Assembly (NCBI GenBank): GCA_024276735.1
Contig: JAJRWQ010000050.1
Span: forward strand, 1 to 41,437
Direction: 5' to 3'
Length of the DNA stretch: 41,437 nucleotides
Source: Actinomycetes bacterium
Lineage (GTDB): Bacteria > Actinomycetota > Thermoleophilia > BMS3ABIN01
Positions within the stretch are counted from its first letter, which is position 1. Each line of letters opens with the position of its first letter. Shown one piece after another: positions 33,646-41,437 of the stretch. The notes under the pieces were generated by a model. That model was not told the DNA's origin and made no database searches. It worked only from the letters and a program-made list of their open reading frames with translations. The translations under genes were made by a program, and so were the position numbers.

Positions 33646-33909
33646 GCGCCCGCCACCGCTCCCCACCTTCTACCCTGTCCCACGCCCCACCTCTCCCCCC
33701 GGTGGCTGCCGCGAGCCTGGAACAGCCGCGACGCGCCGGCCTTCCTGCCTGAAAACCCCGTCGTAGGGGCGAGATCACGGGCTTCCGGGGTCATGCAACG
33801 TGGATTGCAGGCGGCCCCTGGCCCGGCTCGATTGCAACGAAATCTGCGAATTTTTACGCAAATTGGGAGAAAACCCGGGGGGAAAGGACCATTTTTTTGC
33901 ATGAAGAAG
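33646..33909. other. Region between TPR gene and mraZ promoter
   Basis: About 260 bp without a supported gene. It holds a CCCC(GTCGTA)GGGG mini-hairpin near 33760 and an AT-rich imperfect palindrome at 33841-33864 with 8-bp arms (7 of 8 matched) around an 8-bp core. A T7 run at 33892-33898 follows a weak GC stem. No tRNA or other RNA was recognised. Confidence 0.5.
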
Positions 33910-33937
33910 CTTTACTTGTGGGGAATGGTGGTATAAA
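33910..33937 (+). promoter_or_regulatory. mraZ (dcw cluster) promoter
   Basis: CTTTAC (33910-33915) with TATAAA (33932-33937), spacer 16 nt, extended by TGG before TATAAA. The predicted start near 33944 leaves a 26-nt leader to the mraZ ATG. The -10 lies between the second and third GTGG repeats. Confidence 0.65.
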
Positions 33938-33943
33938 GTGGTG
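33918..33943 (+). promoter_or_regulatory. Three MraZ-binding repeats (GTGG, 10-nt period)
   Basis: GTGG begins at 33918, 33928 and 33938, exactly one helical turn apart, overlapping the promoter. Known MraZ operators are three or more short G-rich direct repeats with 10-nt period upstream of mraZ, so this is a probable autorepression site. Confidence 0.75.
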
Positions 33944-33970
33944 AAAATTTAACCGGCCCCCAAGGGAAAA

Positions 33971-34399
33971 ATGGCGAATTTCAAGTTTTTCGGGTCGTAC
34001 CAACACAATATGGATTCGAAGAACAGGGTGGCGATTCCTGCAAAGTTTCGCCAGAGCATCGGCGACGAGGAGTTGGTGGTGACGGAATCCTTCGAAGGCT
34101 GCCTGATGGTGATGACCCAGTCGGACTGGCAGCGGCTGGCGGCCCGGAAGCTGGAGAACCTCGATTATTTCGACAGCATGAACGACCGGGGCGTGGAGCG
34201 GATGATGGTGGGCGTGATGGAGATCTGCAGCCTGGACAAGCAGGGACGCATCAGCCTCACGCCCCAGCTGGTGCGGCTGGCGGGGCTTCGCAAGGAAGTG
34301 ATTCTCATGGGCGTGAGGGACAAGTTCGAAATCTGGGACCGCAAGCGCTGGGAGGCCTACCGGGCCGATTTCCGCAAGCGGATGGCGGAGGGACGGTGA
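33971..34399 (+). CDS. mraZ: Transcriptional regulator MraZ
   Basis: A 142-residue protein with two SpoVT/AbrB-like DNA-binding folds: FFGSYQHNMDSKNRVAIPAKFR and EICSLDKQGRISLTPQL. It forms ring oligomers in studied bacteria and represses the dcw promoter. The operator repeats lie 30-50 nt upstream of its own ATG. A normal first gene of the division and cell-wall cluster; rsmH follows after 45 nt. Confidence 0.96.
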   Translation: MANFKFFGSYQHNMDSKNRVAIPAKFRQSIGDEELVVTESFEGCLMVMTQSDWQRLAARKLENLDYFDSMNDRGVERMMVGVMEICSLDKQGRISLTPQLVRLAGLRKEVILMGVRDKFEIWDRKRWEAYRADFRKRMAEGR

Positions 34400-34444
34400 G
34401 TGCCCGCCGCCTTCCATCAAACCCAGGTGGAGGGAGAAGGGATC

Positions 34445-35413
34445 ATGCACCTGAACGACGGAATGGAACAGGCGGTACCTGACAGCGGCCACCAGCCGGT
34501 GCTGGCCGACGAGCTGGTGGAGCTGCTCGATCCCCGGCCGGGGGACAGGGTGGTCGACTGCACCTTCGGTGCCGGCGGCCACGCTGCCCGGGTAGCGGCG
34601 CTCATCGGGGAAGAGGGTGACTTCTATGCCGTCGATCGCGACCCCCTGGCGAGGAGCTATTACGAGACCTTTTACCGGCAGCAGCAGTGCCGCTGCCACT
34701 TCATCCAGGGCAACTTCGCCGACGTGCTGGCGGACATGTACGAGAGGGGGCTGACGGTCAACCTGGTTTACCTCGACCTCGGCGTCTCCTCCATGCAGCT
34801 GGACCGTCCCGAGCGCGGCTTCTCCTACAGTTACAACGCGCCCCTGGACATGCGCATGGACCCCGAGGGCGGGGTGACCGCGCGCCAGCTGGTGAACGAG
34901 CTGCCCTACGACGAGCTGGTACGGATCTTCCGCGAGTTCGGCGAGGAACGTTATTCCCGCCAGATCGCCCGCCGCATCGTGCGCGAGCGGGAGCAGCGGC
35001 CCTTCGAGACCACCCTGCAGCTGGTGGACACGGTGAAGGCGGCCATTCCCACCCCGGCCCGTTTCGGGGCCGGCCATCCCGCCCGGCGCGTCTTCCAGGC
35101 CCTGAGGATCGCGGTCAACGACGAGCTCAGTTCCCTGCAGCGGGGGCTGGAGAACGCCCTCCGCATTCTCGCTCCCGGCGGTTGCCTGGTGGTGATCAGC
35201 TTCCATTCGCTCGAAGACCGCATCGTCAAGCGTTTCTTCAATTCCCGGGTGGGGCGCTGCGAGTGCCCGCCCGATCTTCCCCGCTGCGCCTGCGGCGCCG
35301 AGGCGGAGCTGAGGGTGCTCACGCGCCGGCCGGTGACGCCCACCGCGGCCGAGCGCGCTGCCAATCCCCGCTCGCAATCCGCCCGGCTGCGGGCGGCGGA
35401 AAAGCTCGACTGA
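34445..35413 (+). CDS. rsmH: 16S rRNA m4C1402 methyltransferase RsmH
   Basis: A 322-residue SAM-dependent enzyme (formerly MraW) that methylates N4 of C1402 in the ribosomal P site. HQPVLADELVELLDPRPGD, DCTFGAGGHA (motif I), YLDLGVSSMQLDRPERGFSY in two parts, NELPYDELVRIF, HPARRVFQALRIAVNDEL and ISFHSLEDRIVKRFF are all diagnostic. The late CECPPDLPRCACG is common in the family. The ATG at 34445 after GGAGGGAGAAGGG is chosen over a GTG at 34400 that lacks a ribosome-binding site. Confidence 0.97.
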   Translation: MHLNDGMEQAVPDSGHQPVLADELVELLDPRPGDRVVDCTFGAGGHAARVAALIGEEGDFYAVDRDPLARSYYETFYRQQQCRCHFIQGNFADVLADMYERGLTVNLVYLDLGVSSMQLDRPERGFSYSYNAPLDMRMDPEGGVTARQLVNELPYDELVRIFREFGEERYSRQIARRIVREREQRPFETTLQLVDTVKAAIPTPARFGAGHPARRVFQALRIAVNDELSSLQRGLENALRILAPGGCLVVISFHSLEDRIVKRFFNSRVGRCECPPDLPRCACGAEAELRVLTRRPVTPTAAERAANPRSQSARLRAAEKLD

Positions 35414-35422
35414 GGAGAAGGC

Positions 35423-35878
35423 ATGGGAAGCACGGCCAGGAAGGACTGGGGTTTCGAGGACGCGGTCGCCGCCCTCGAGCAGGAGACGCAGCGGCGGACC
35501 CCGGTGCGGCCGGCACCCCGGCCGGCGGCCCCGGCGGCCGGCGGCATGATCCGCGCCGGCTTCCTGCTCACGGCGGCGGTGGCGGTGATGCTCATCGGCC
35601 TGGTGGCGCTGCACGTTTCCATCCTGCAGAAGCACCGCGAGTACAGCGAGCTGGTGGACGAGAAGAATTCCCTCGCGGCGGAGAACGCCCATCTCTCGGG
35701 CGAGGTGGCCGCCCTGCGTTCGCCGGCGCGCATCGAGGCGATCGCCACCGGGCAGCTGGGAATGGTGTCCCCCAAGAATATCGAGTACGTCTACATCGGT
35801 CCCGACGGCGCCAGGAGCGACTATGCCCGGGTGGATTACCCGCCGGGCGCCGCCGGAGGATCGCCGGCGACCCCCTAG
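35423..35878 (+). CDS. ftsL: FtsL-like division protein
   Basis: A 151-residue bitopic protein between rsmH and ftsI, the fixed position of ftsL. An Arg/Pro-rich cytoplasmic N-terminus (about 40 residues), one helix (MIRAGFLLTAAVAVMLIGLVAL), then a coiled coil (EYSELVDEKNSLAAENAHL) and a short ending LGMVSPKNIEYVYIG. The pattern 'ATGQLGMVSP' after the coiled coil is typical of FtsL/DivIC. It should form a complex with FtsB/DivIC and FtsQ/DivIB and activate FtsWI. Sequence identity in this family is low, so the call rests partly on context. Confidence 0.87.
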   Translation: MGSTARKDWGFEDAVAALEQETQRRTPVRPAPRPAAPAAGGMIRAGFLLTAAVAVMLIGLVALHVSILQKHREYSELVDEKNSLAAENAHLSGEVAALRSPARIEAIATGQLGMVSPKNIEYVYIGPDGARSDYARVDYPPGAAGGSPATP

Positions 35879-35884
35879 GCAGCG

Positions 35885-37540
35885 GTGCTGGCCAACCCGG
35901 ACAGGCGCATCCGCTGGCTACTTCTCGGTTTCGCATTGCTCTTCGCCGCCATCGTGGCGCGCGCCTCTTACCTGCAGGTGGTCCAGGCGCAGGAATACTC
36001 GCAGATGGCGGATTCTCTCCACGTCACCGAGATCGACCTTCCCGCCCGCCGCGGCACCATCTACGACCGTAACGGCAACGAGCTGGCGGTGGGCGAGGAG
36101 ATGAAGACCATCTACGTGGACCCGCGGCAGGTGGAGGACCCGGTGGACGCCGCCCGCCGCCTGGCGCCGATCCTGGGCATCCCCGAGAACGAGCTCTACG
36201 CCCGGCTCACGGCCGAGGGCGGTTTCTCCTACTTGGCGCGCAAGCTCGATCCCGCCAAGGCGGAGGCCGCCATGGACCTGGGCATCGACGGCCTGGGAAC
36301 CATGAGCGAGGAAAAGCGCGTCTATCCCCAGAAGCAGCTGGCCTCCCAGGTGCTGGGCTATGCCGGCATCGACAACGAGGGCCTGGCGGGGCTGGAGCTG
36401 GAGATGAACTACGTGCTCGCGGGCGACCCCGGCCGGGAGCGGGTGATGCACGACGTCAGTGGCAAGCACCTGGAGATGCTCAACCTGGACGAGGGCCGCC
36501 GCGGCACCGATATCCGCCTCACCATCGACCAGTCGATCCAGTACCAGGCCGAGAAGGTGCTGGACGAGACGGTGGACAAGTGGGAGGCGAAGGGGGCGGT
36601 GGCGATCGTGATGGACCCCGACACCGGTGACATCTACGCCATGGTGGACGCCCCCACCGCCGATGCCAACCGCTTCGGCGAGCTACCCGAGGAGCGGCGG
36701 CGCAACCGCGCCGTCACCGACACCTACGAGCCCGGCTCGGTGTTCAAGGCCTTCACCGCCACCGCCGGCCTGGAGGAGGGCGCCATCGCCCCCGGCGAGA
36801 GGCTGCACCTGCCGCCGGTGCTGGAAGTGGGCGGGCGCAGGATCAAGGATTCATACGAGCGCGGCCCGGTGGACTGGGACCTGCAGAAGATCCTCGAGAA
36901 CTCGAGCAACGTCGGCGCCGCCATCATCGGCATGCGCGTGGGGCCGGAAAAGCTCGACGCCTGGATCCGCCGGCTGGGCTTCGGCAAGCCCACCGGCATC
37001 GACTTCCCCGGCGAGGCCACCGGCATCGTCCTGCCCCTGGACCAGTGGTCCGGCTCCACCATCGGCAACGTGCCCATGGGGCAGGGCATCGGCGTTACCG
37101 CCATCCAGATGGCCACCGGTTACTGCGTGATCGCCAACGGCGGTTTCGCCGTCAAGCCGCGGCTGGTGGCGGCGGTGGGCGACGACGAGCTGCCCACGGC
37201 GCTGGGAGAGCGCCTGATCAGCGGGCGCACCACCAGCCTCCTGCGCCGGTACCTGACCACGGTGGTGGACGGGCCGGTGGCGCCGGGGGCGCGGGTGGAT
37301 GGGTACGAGGTCGCCGGCAAGACCGGCACGGCCCAGAAACCGCTGCCCGACGGCAGCGGCTACTCCAACAACGCTTACGTGTCGTCTTTCATCGGCATGG
37401 TGCCGGCGGACGATCCGCAGCTGGTGATCCTGGTGGTGGTGGACGAGCCCCATCCCTCCGCGGGAGGCGCCGAGGTGGCGGCGCCCGCCTTCGGCGAGAT
37501 CGCCGCCTTCTCCCTGCAGCGGCTGGGGATAGCCCCGTGA
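35885..37540 (+). CDS. ftsI: Division-specific penicillin-binding protein (FtsI/PBP3, class B)
   Basis: A 551-residue class B transpeptidase for septal peptidoglycan. One membrane helix (RWLLLGFALLFAAIVARASYLQ in two pieces) is followed by the pedestal domain with ARRGTIYDRNGNELAV. The transpeptidase motifs are GSVFKAFT (SxxK, catalytic Ser), SSN and KTGTAQK (KTG). It has no C-terminal PASTA domain. The GTG at 35885 is 6 nt after the ftsL stop. murE, which usually follows, is absent. Confidence 0.96.
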   Translation: MLANPDRRIRWLLLGFALLFAAIVARASYLQVVQAQEYSQMADSLHVTEIDLPARRGTIYDRNGNELAVGEEMKTIYVDPRQVEDPVDAARRLAPILGIPENELYARLTAEGGFSYLARKLDPAKAEAAMDLGIDGLGTMSEEKRVYPQKQLASQVLGYAGIDNEGLAGLELEMNYVLAGDPGRERVMHDVSGKHLEMLNLDEGRRGTDIRLTIDQSIQYQAEKVLDETVDKWEAKGAVAIVMDPDTGDIYAMVDAPTADANRFGELPEERRRNRAVTDTYEPGSVFKAFTATAGLEEGAIAPGERLHLPPVLEVGGRRIKDSYERGPVDWDLQKILENSSNVGAAIIGMRVGPEKLDAWIRRLGFGKPTGIDFPGEATGIVLPLDQWSGSTIGNVPMGQGIGVTAIQMATGYCVIANGGFAVKPRLVAAVGDDELPTALGERLISGRTTSLLRRYLTTVVDGPVAPGARVDGYEVAGKTGTAQKPLPDGSGYSNNAYVSSFIGMVPADDPQLVILVVVDEPHPSAGGAEVAAPAFGEIAAFSLQRLGIAP

Positions 37541-37563
37541 GCGGCCGGCGCCGGGACGAAAGG

Positions 37564-37592
37564 GTGATATGTGTCGTGTCATGCTGTAGAAT
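37564..37592 (+). promoter_or_regulatory. Internal promoter of the dcw cluster before the small ORF and murF
   Basis: GTGATA (37564-37569) and TAGAAT (37587-37592) with a 17-nt spacer. The predicted start falls at or just before the ATG at 37602, so the small ORF would be read from a leaderless mRNA. It would also drive murF, mraY and murD. Confidence 0.6.
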
Positions 37593-37601
37593 TACCGGCC
37601 G

Positions 37602-37844
37602 ATGAGGGCGGAGTCCTACCTCACCCGCCTCGACGGACTGCTGGCGTCCGTGGTCTACCAGCCCAGGGTGACCGGCAAGCGCGCCGCCGTTTCCGTCGCC
37701 TGCTGGCGGGCGCCGGCGAAGCCGGTCCGGGGTACGTGCACCACCGTCACCCGCGTTCCCGGTCGCAGCGTCCGCAGCCGCGCCGCCGGGGTGACGGCAT
37801 CGGCCACGCCGGTGTGTGGTTTCCGCCTCTCCCTGCACGGATAA
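37602..37844 (+). CDS. Small leaderless ORF of unknown function between ftsI and murF
   Basis: An 80-residue basic protein, not recognised. It begins MRAESYLTRLDGLLASVVYQ and ends CGFRLSLHG, with three Cys and many Arg/Val/Thr; no membrane helix and no MurE motif. Codon third positions are about 90 % G or C, as in real genes here. There is no Shine-Dalgarno, but a promoter places the mRNA start at the ATG. Its TAA overlaps the ATG of murF by one base (TAATG), the coupling arrangement typical of genuine genes. It could still be chance in GC-rich DNA; confidence is moderate. Confidence 0.5.
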   Translation: MRAESYLTRLDGLLASVVYQPRVTGKRAAVSVACWRAPAKPVRGTCTTVTRVPGRSVRSRAAGVTASATPVCGFRLSLHG

Positions 37845-39313
37845 TGATATTCCAGGAGCTGGAATCGCCCGGGAAGGCGCCGGCCTTGATAGCCATGACC
37901 ATTGGAGATATCTGCCGCGAATGCGGCGGGGAGCTGCTGGCGGGATCTCCGTCCCAGGCAGTGACCGCGGTGACCACCGATACGCGCCGGCGGCTGGAGG
38001 GCGCGCTCTTCATCGGCATCGCCGGCGAGCGCTTCGACGGCGCCGACTTCATCGGTGACGCCCTCGACGGCGGCGCGGCGGCGGTGATGGCGGCGGCGCC
38101 GGCGGCCCGGGAGCTGGTGCAGGCACGGGGAGAGGAAGGGCTCGGCGATGCCGCGGTGATCGCCGTCGCCGATGGCGGCGAGGCGCTGCAGCGACTGGCC
38201 GCGGCCACGGCGCGCCAGAGCGGCGCCCGCATCGTCGCCGTCACCGGTTCCAGCGGCAAGACCTCCACCAAGGATTTCATCGCCACCATGCTCGCCGCCC
38301 GCTTTTCCGTCGTCGCCAGCCGCGGCAGCTTCAACAACGAGGTGGGGGTGCCGCTGACCCTGCTCGACGCCGGCGAGGACACCCGGGTGATCGTGGTGGA
38401 GATGGGCATGCAGGCGCCGGGCGAGATCGCGGCGCTGTGCCGCATCGCCCCGCCGGAGGTGGCGGTGATCACCAACGTGGGGCCGGCCCACCTGGAGTAC
38501 GCCGGCAGCCTGGAGGGGGTGGCCGCCGGCAAGGCGGAGATCGCTGCCTCGCTGCCCGCGGGCGGCGGCCTGGTGACACCATACGGCGAGAAGCTGCTGG
38601 AACCCCACCTCGAGGGCCTGGAGCTGGAGCGGCTCACCTTCGGCTTCGATCCCCGCGCCGACGTGCACCCCTTGCGCGAGGAGCCCGGGGAGGACGGCAT
38701 CGAGGCCACCATCGACCTCTGCGGCGAGAAGCTGGAACTGGGCTTTGCTTTCACCGCCCGCTACCAGCTGGCGAATGCCATGGCGGCGATGGCCGCCTGC
38801 CGGCTGCTGGGGATGCCCGCGGGGGAGATCGCCGCCGCGGCCGGCGGCATCGGTGCCGGCGGCCGGCGGGGCGAGGTACTGTCCCTCCCGGGAGAGCGGC
38901 TGCTGATCGACGATTCGTACAACGCCAACCCCCTCTCCATGGAGGCGGCGCTGGAGCACCTGGTGCGCCTCGCCGGCGCCGGCCGCAGCATCGCCGTCCT
39001 CGGCGACATGGGCGAGCTGGGCGCCGACGCCCCCGCGCTTCACCGCCGCGTGGGCCGGCGGGCCGCGGAGCTGGGGGTGGACGTGATCGTGGGGATAGGC
39101 AGGCTGGCGGCGGAGTACCTCGAGGGCGCCGCCGGCGTGGAGGCCCGGCCCCACGACCGTTGCTTCGCCGACCACGATAGCGCCGCGGCGTACGCGGATT
39201 CGCTCTCGGCGCCGGGAGACGTGCTGCTGGTGAAGGCCTCGCGTTTCATGGAGCTGGAAAGGGTGGTCGAGCGGCTCCGCGGCGGGGACGCCGGGGACGG
39301 GGAGCGGGGATGA
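37844..39313 (+). CDS. murF: UDP-MurNAc-tripeptide--D-Ala-D-Ala ligase
   Basis: Adds D-Ala-D-Ala to the muropeptide precursor. TIGDICRECGGELL is the N-terminal domain; TDTRRRLEGALFIGIAGERFDG binds the UDP part; VTGSSGKTSTKDFI is the ATP P-loop; FNNEVGVPLTLL, VEMGMQAPGEIA and ITNVGPAHLEY follow; the C-terminal domain has LIDDSYNANPLSMEAAL. Length is 489 residues from ATG 37844 or 472 from ATG 37895. The family N-terminus fits 37895, but only 37844 is coupled to the preceding ORF (TAATG); neither has a clear ribosome-binding site. The stop overlaps mraY (ATGA). Confidence 0.95.
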   Translation: MIFQELESPGKAPALIAMTIGDICRECGGELLAGSPSQAVTAVTTDTRRRLEGALFIGIAGERFDGADFIGDALDGGAAAVMAAAPAARELVQARGEEGLGDAAVIAVADGGEALQRLAAATARQSGARIVAVTGSSGKTSTKDFIATMLAARFSVVASRGSFNNEVGVPLTLLDAGEDTRVIVVEMGMQAPGEIAALCRIAPPEVAVITNVGPAHLEYAGSLEGVAAGKAEIAASLPAGGGLVTPYGEKLLEPHLEGLELERLTFGFDPRADVHPLREEPGEDGIEATIDLCGEKLELGFAFTARYQLANAMAAMAACRLLGMPAGEIAAAAGGIGAGGRRGEVLSLPGERLLIDDSYNANPLSMEAALEHLVRLAGAGRSIAVLGDMGELGADAPALHRRVGRRAAELGVDVIVGIGRLAAEYLEGAAGVEARPHDRCFADHDSAAAYADSLSAPGDVLLVKASRFMELERVVERLRGGDAGDGERG

Positions 39314-40287
39314 CCATGTTTCAACTGCTGGCAGCCGGCCTCGCCTCGATGCTGATCACCCTCTTCCTGGGGCCAAAGTTCATACAGTTTCTCAAGCGAA
39401 ACGAGTTCGGGCAGGAGGTGCGCGAGGAAGGGCCGCGGGCGCACCTGGAGACCAAGCAGGGGATCCCCACGCTGGGCGGCCTGCTGATACTCACCGGCAT
39501 CGCCATTCCCTTCCTGATCCTGGGCGACTGGGGCGTCGGCGGCTTCCTGGTGCTGTTCGCGGCAGTGGCCAGCGCCGCCATCGGCTTCGCCGACGACCTG
39601 GCCAAGATCAGGAAGAAGCGGTCCCTGGGGCTGAGGGCGCGCGACAAGCTGGGCCTGCAGCTGGGGATCGCCGTGGTGCTGGGGCTGCTGGCGGTGCGCT
39701 ACGGCGGCGTCGAGGAGACGCTGGTCTTCCCCATGAGCGACTTCGCCCTCCACCTGGGGGTCTTCTACTACCTGCTGATCTTCCTGGTGGTGGCCGGCAC
39801 CTCCAACGCCGTCAACCTCACCGACGGCCTCGACGGCCTCGCCGCCGGCGCGGTGGCGGTCACCATGCTCACCTATACCGGCATCGCCTTCATCACCAAC
39901 CAGACCGACCTGGGGGTGATATCCGCCTGCGTGGTGGGCGCCTGCGTGGGCTTCCTCTGGTTCAACTCCTTCCCGGCGGAAGTGTTCATGGGTGATACGG
40001 GGTCGCTGGCGCTGGGCGGCGCCATCGCCGCCATGGCGGTGCTCACCAAGACGGAGATCCTGCTGCTGGTGATCGGCGCCATCTTCGTCGCCGAGGCGGT
40101 ATCGGTCATCATCCAGGTGTTCAGTTACCGCTCGCTGGGCCGGCGGGTGTTCCTGATGACCCCGGTGCACCACCATTTCGAACTGATGGACTGGTCGGAG
40201 ACGAAGATCATCATGCGTTTCTGGATCGTGGGCGCGATCTTTGCCGCCACCGGGTTCACACTCTTCTACCTGTACGCGGGGAGGTGA
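39310..40287 (+). CDS. mraY: Phospho-MurNAc-pentapeptide transferase
   Basis: A 325-residue membrane enzyme that makes lipid I. About ten helices; family motifs KQGIPTLGG, GFADDLAKI (catalytic Asp pair), NAVNLTDGLDGLAAG, FNSFPAEVFMGDTGSLALGG and the cytoplasmic HHHFE loop are all intact. It overlaps murF by 4 nt and precedes murD by 38 bp. Confidence 0.97.
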   Translation: MTMFQLLAAGLASMLITLFLGPKFIQFLKRNEFGQEVREEGPRAHLETKQGIPTLGGLLILTGIAIPFLILGDWGVGGFLVLFAAVASAAIGFADDLAKIRKKRSLGLRARDKLGLQLGIAVVLGLLAVRYGGVEETLVFPMSDFALHLGVFYYLLIFLVVAGTSNAVNLTDGLDGLAAGAVAVTMLTYTGIAFITNQTDLGVISACVVGACVGFLWFNSFPAEVFMGDTGSLALGGAIAAMAVLTKTEILLLVIGAIFVAEAVSVIIQVFSYRSLGRRVFLMTPVHHHFELMDWSETKIIMRFWIVGAIFAATGFTLFYLYAGR

Positions 40288-40325
40288 GCCATGGCTGCGG
40301 GCCGCCACGGCCCGCGGCCGGCGCA

Positions 40326-41437
40326 ATGAGACTGGCGGAGCTGGAAGGCGCGAAGCGCATCCTGGTGCTGGGCATGGCCCGCTCGGGCACGGCTGCCGCC
40401 CTGGCGGCGCGGCGGGTGCTGCCGGGGGTGGAGGTGGTGGTCGCCGACCGCGAGCCGCAGCCGGCCGGTGACGGCCTCGCCCTCCTGGAGCAGGCGGGGG
40501 TGGAGACGGCGGCGGGGCGCGAGGACACCGCCCTTCTCGACGGCTGCGGGCTGGTGGTGAAGAGCCCGGGGATCCCGGCCGGCACGGTGCTCCTGGAGGA
40601 GGCGCACCAGCGGGGGATACCCGTCTGGGGCGAGGTGGAGTTCGCCCGGCGCTTCCTGGACAACCTGATGGTGGGCGTCACCGGCACCAACGGCAAGACC
40701 ACCACCACCGAGCTCATCGGCCACCTGCTGGACAGCGCCGGCTGGCCCCACCGCGTCGCCGGCAACGTGGGCACGCCGCTCTCGGCGCTGGTGGGCAAGG
40801 TGGACCGCCGGGAGATCCTGGTAGTGGAGCTCTCCAGCTTCCAGCTGGAGGACGGCATCGAGCTGAGGCCGGAGGTGGCGGTGCTGCTCAACCTGGCCGA
40901 GGACCACCTAGACCGCCACGGCAGCCTCGAAGATTACCGCCGCGCCAAGCTTTTCATCTTTGCCAACCAGCTGCCGGAAGACCTGGCGATCCTCAACTGC
41001 GACGACGCCAACGTGGCCGGGGAGGCGATACCGGGGCGCGCCGCCCGCCTCTGGTTCGGGCACGCGGCCACCCCGGAAGGGGACGAGCCGCCGGTGAGCG
41101 GCACGCCGGAGGGCATCGTCTACCGGCTGCCGGCGATAATCAGCGCCGCCGCCGGCGTGCGCTCGCAGCTGGCGCGCGCGGGGGGCGGCGGCAGGAGTGG
41201 CACCGCCGGCGGCGAAGATTCAGACGGTACCGCGACGAGGGTGATCGGCTGGCCCGCGGACAGGCTCGCGGGTGAACACAACCGCGAGAACGCGCTGGCG
41301 GCGGCGGCGGTATGCCTTTCCCTGGGCCTGGGAGCCGGGGAGATCGCTGCCGGCCTGGAGACCTTCCCGGGCGTGCCCCACCGGCTGCAGAAGGTGGGAA
41401 CCGTGAACGGCGTCACCTTCATCAACGATTCCAAGGC
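40326..41437 (+). CDS. murD: UDP-MurNAc-L-alanine--D-glutamate ligase (partial, runs off the window)
   Basis: At least 370 residues with no stop before the window edge. The N-terminal domain has ILVLGMARSGTAAALAAR and VKSPGIP; the ATP P-loop is GVTGTNGKTTTTELIG; GNVGTPL, VVELSSFQLED and NLAEDHLDRHGSLEDYRRAK follow in the usual order; GEHNRENALAAAAV and GVPHRLQ lead to INDSK at the edge. A Gly/Ser-rich insertion (about residues 277-300) lies before GEHNREN, in the central domain. The only fitting ATG is at 40326. Confidence 0.95.
   Translation, partial: MRLAELEGAKRILVLGMARSGTAAALAARRVLPGVEVVVADREPQPAGDGLALLEQAGVETAAGREDTALLDGCGLVVKSPGIPAGTVLLEEAHQRGIPVWGEVEFARRFLDNLMVGVTGTNGKTTTTELIGHLLDSAGWPHRVAGNVGTPLSALVGKVDRREILVVELSSFQLEDGIELRPEVAVLLNLAEDHLDRHGSLEDYRRAKLFIFANQLPEDLAILNCDDANVAGEAIPGRAARLWFGHAATPEGDEPPVSGTPEGIVYRLPAIISAAAGVRSQLARAGGGGRSGTAGGEDSDGTATRVIGWPADRLAGEHNRENALAAAAVCLSLGLGAGEIAAGLETFPGVPHRLQKVGTVNGVTFINDSK

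Noticed and set aside
33901-33936. 11-codon ORF beginning ATGAAGAAG before mraZ
   Set aside because: It overlaps the mraZ promoter and operator repeats and lies upstream of the predicted transcription start, so it is not transcribed from that promoter.

Overview
The window is about 41 kb of very GC-rich (roughly 70 %) bacterial chromosome with dense, mostly plus-strand operons, many ATGA/TGATG start-stop overlaps and frequent GTG/TTG starts. A type A RNase P RNA and the order rimP-nusA-ylxR-infB-DUF503-rbfA-truB-ribF ... rpsO-pnp-M16 peptidase suggest an Actinomycetota lineage or a high-GC Firmicutes relative. Futalosine menaquinone genes beside an Hdr/Flx electron-transfer operon point to an anaerobic respiratory lifestyle. 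The taxonomic placement is inference only; no rRNA is present.

Layout. 1-4750: the 3' end of a BrkB/YihY-type membrane protein, rnpB with its own promoter and terminator hairpin, a membrane-anchored GH3 protein, a small pilin-like lipoprotein (minus strand), a LarA-type nickel racemase homologue and a methyltransferase (minus strand). 5116-6519: a secreted beta-propeller protein. 6676-13915: a translation/transcription operon that starts with a promoter and an attenuator-like hairpin and runs rimP to ribF. 13924-16957: a minus-strand insertion holding a YeiH-family transporter and a sensor histidine kinase that is split by one in-frame UGA. 17122-21157: rpsO, a structured leader, pnp and an M16 peptidase. 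21154-24272: mqnE, mqnA and mqnC. 24385-31278: hdrCBA followed by flxD-, flxC-, flxB- and flxA-like genes, driven by a strong promoter that carries a near-perfect Rex operator. 31373-33645: a metallo-hydrolase, a prepilin peptidase and a membrane-anchored TPR protein. 33910-41437: the dcw cell-wall/division cluster mraZ-rsmH-ftsL-ftsI-[small ORF]-murF-mraY-murD, with murE absent from its usual place.

How the genes work together. The mqn genes make the menaquinone precursor. The Hdr/Flx proteins probably form a soluble NADH-linked flavin-based electron-bifurcating complex, and the Rex site would tie its expression to the NADH/NAD+ ratio. The dcw promoter carries three GTGG repeats with exact 10-nt period, as expected for MraZ autoregulation. 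The RNA-metabolism genes carry unusual additions: a zinc-finger-like C-terminal tail on NusA and a four-cysteine insertion in PNPase.

Most notable observations: the UGA at the second 'CW' tryptophan position of the kinase's two-CW domain; the four-Cys insertion in PNPase; the NusA tail; the Rex operator in front of the Hdr/Flx operon; a leaderless 80-codon ORF sitting where murE normally lies; and two strong hairpins between rpsO and pnp.
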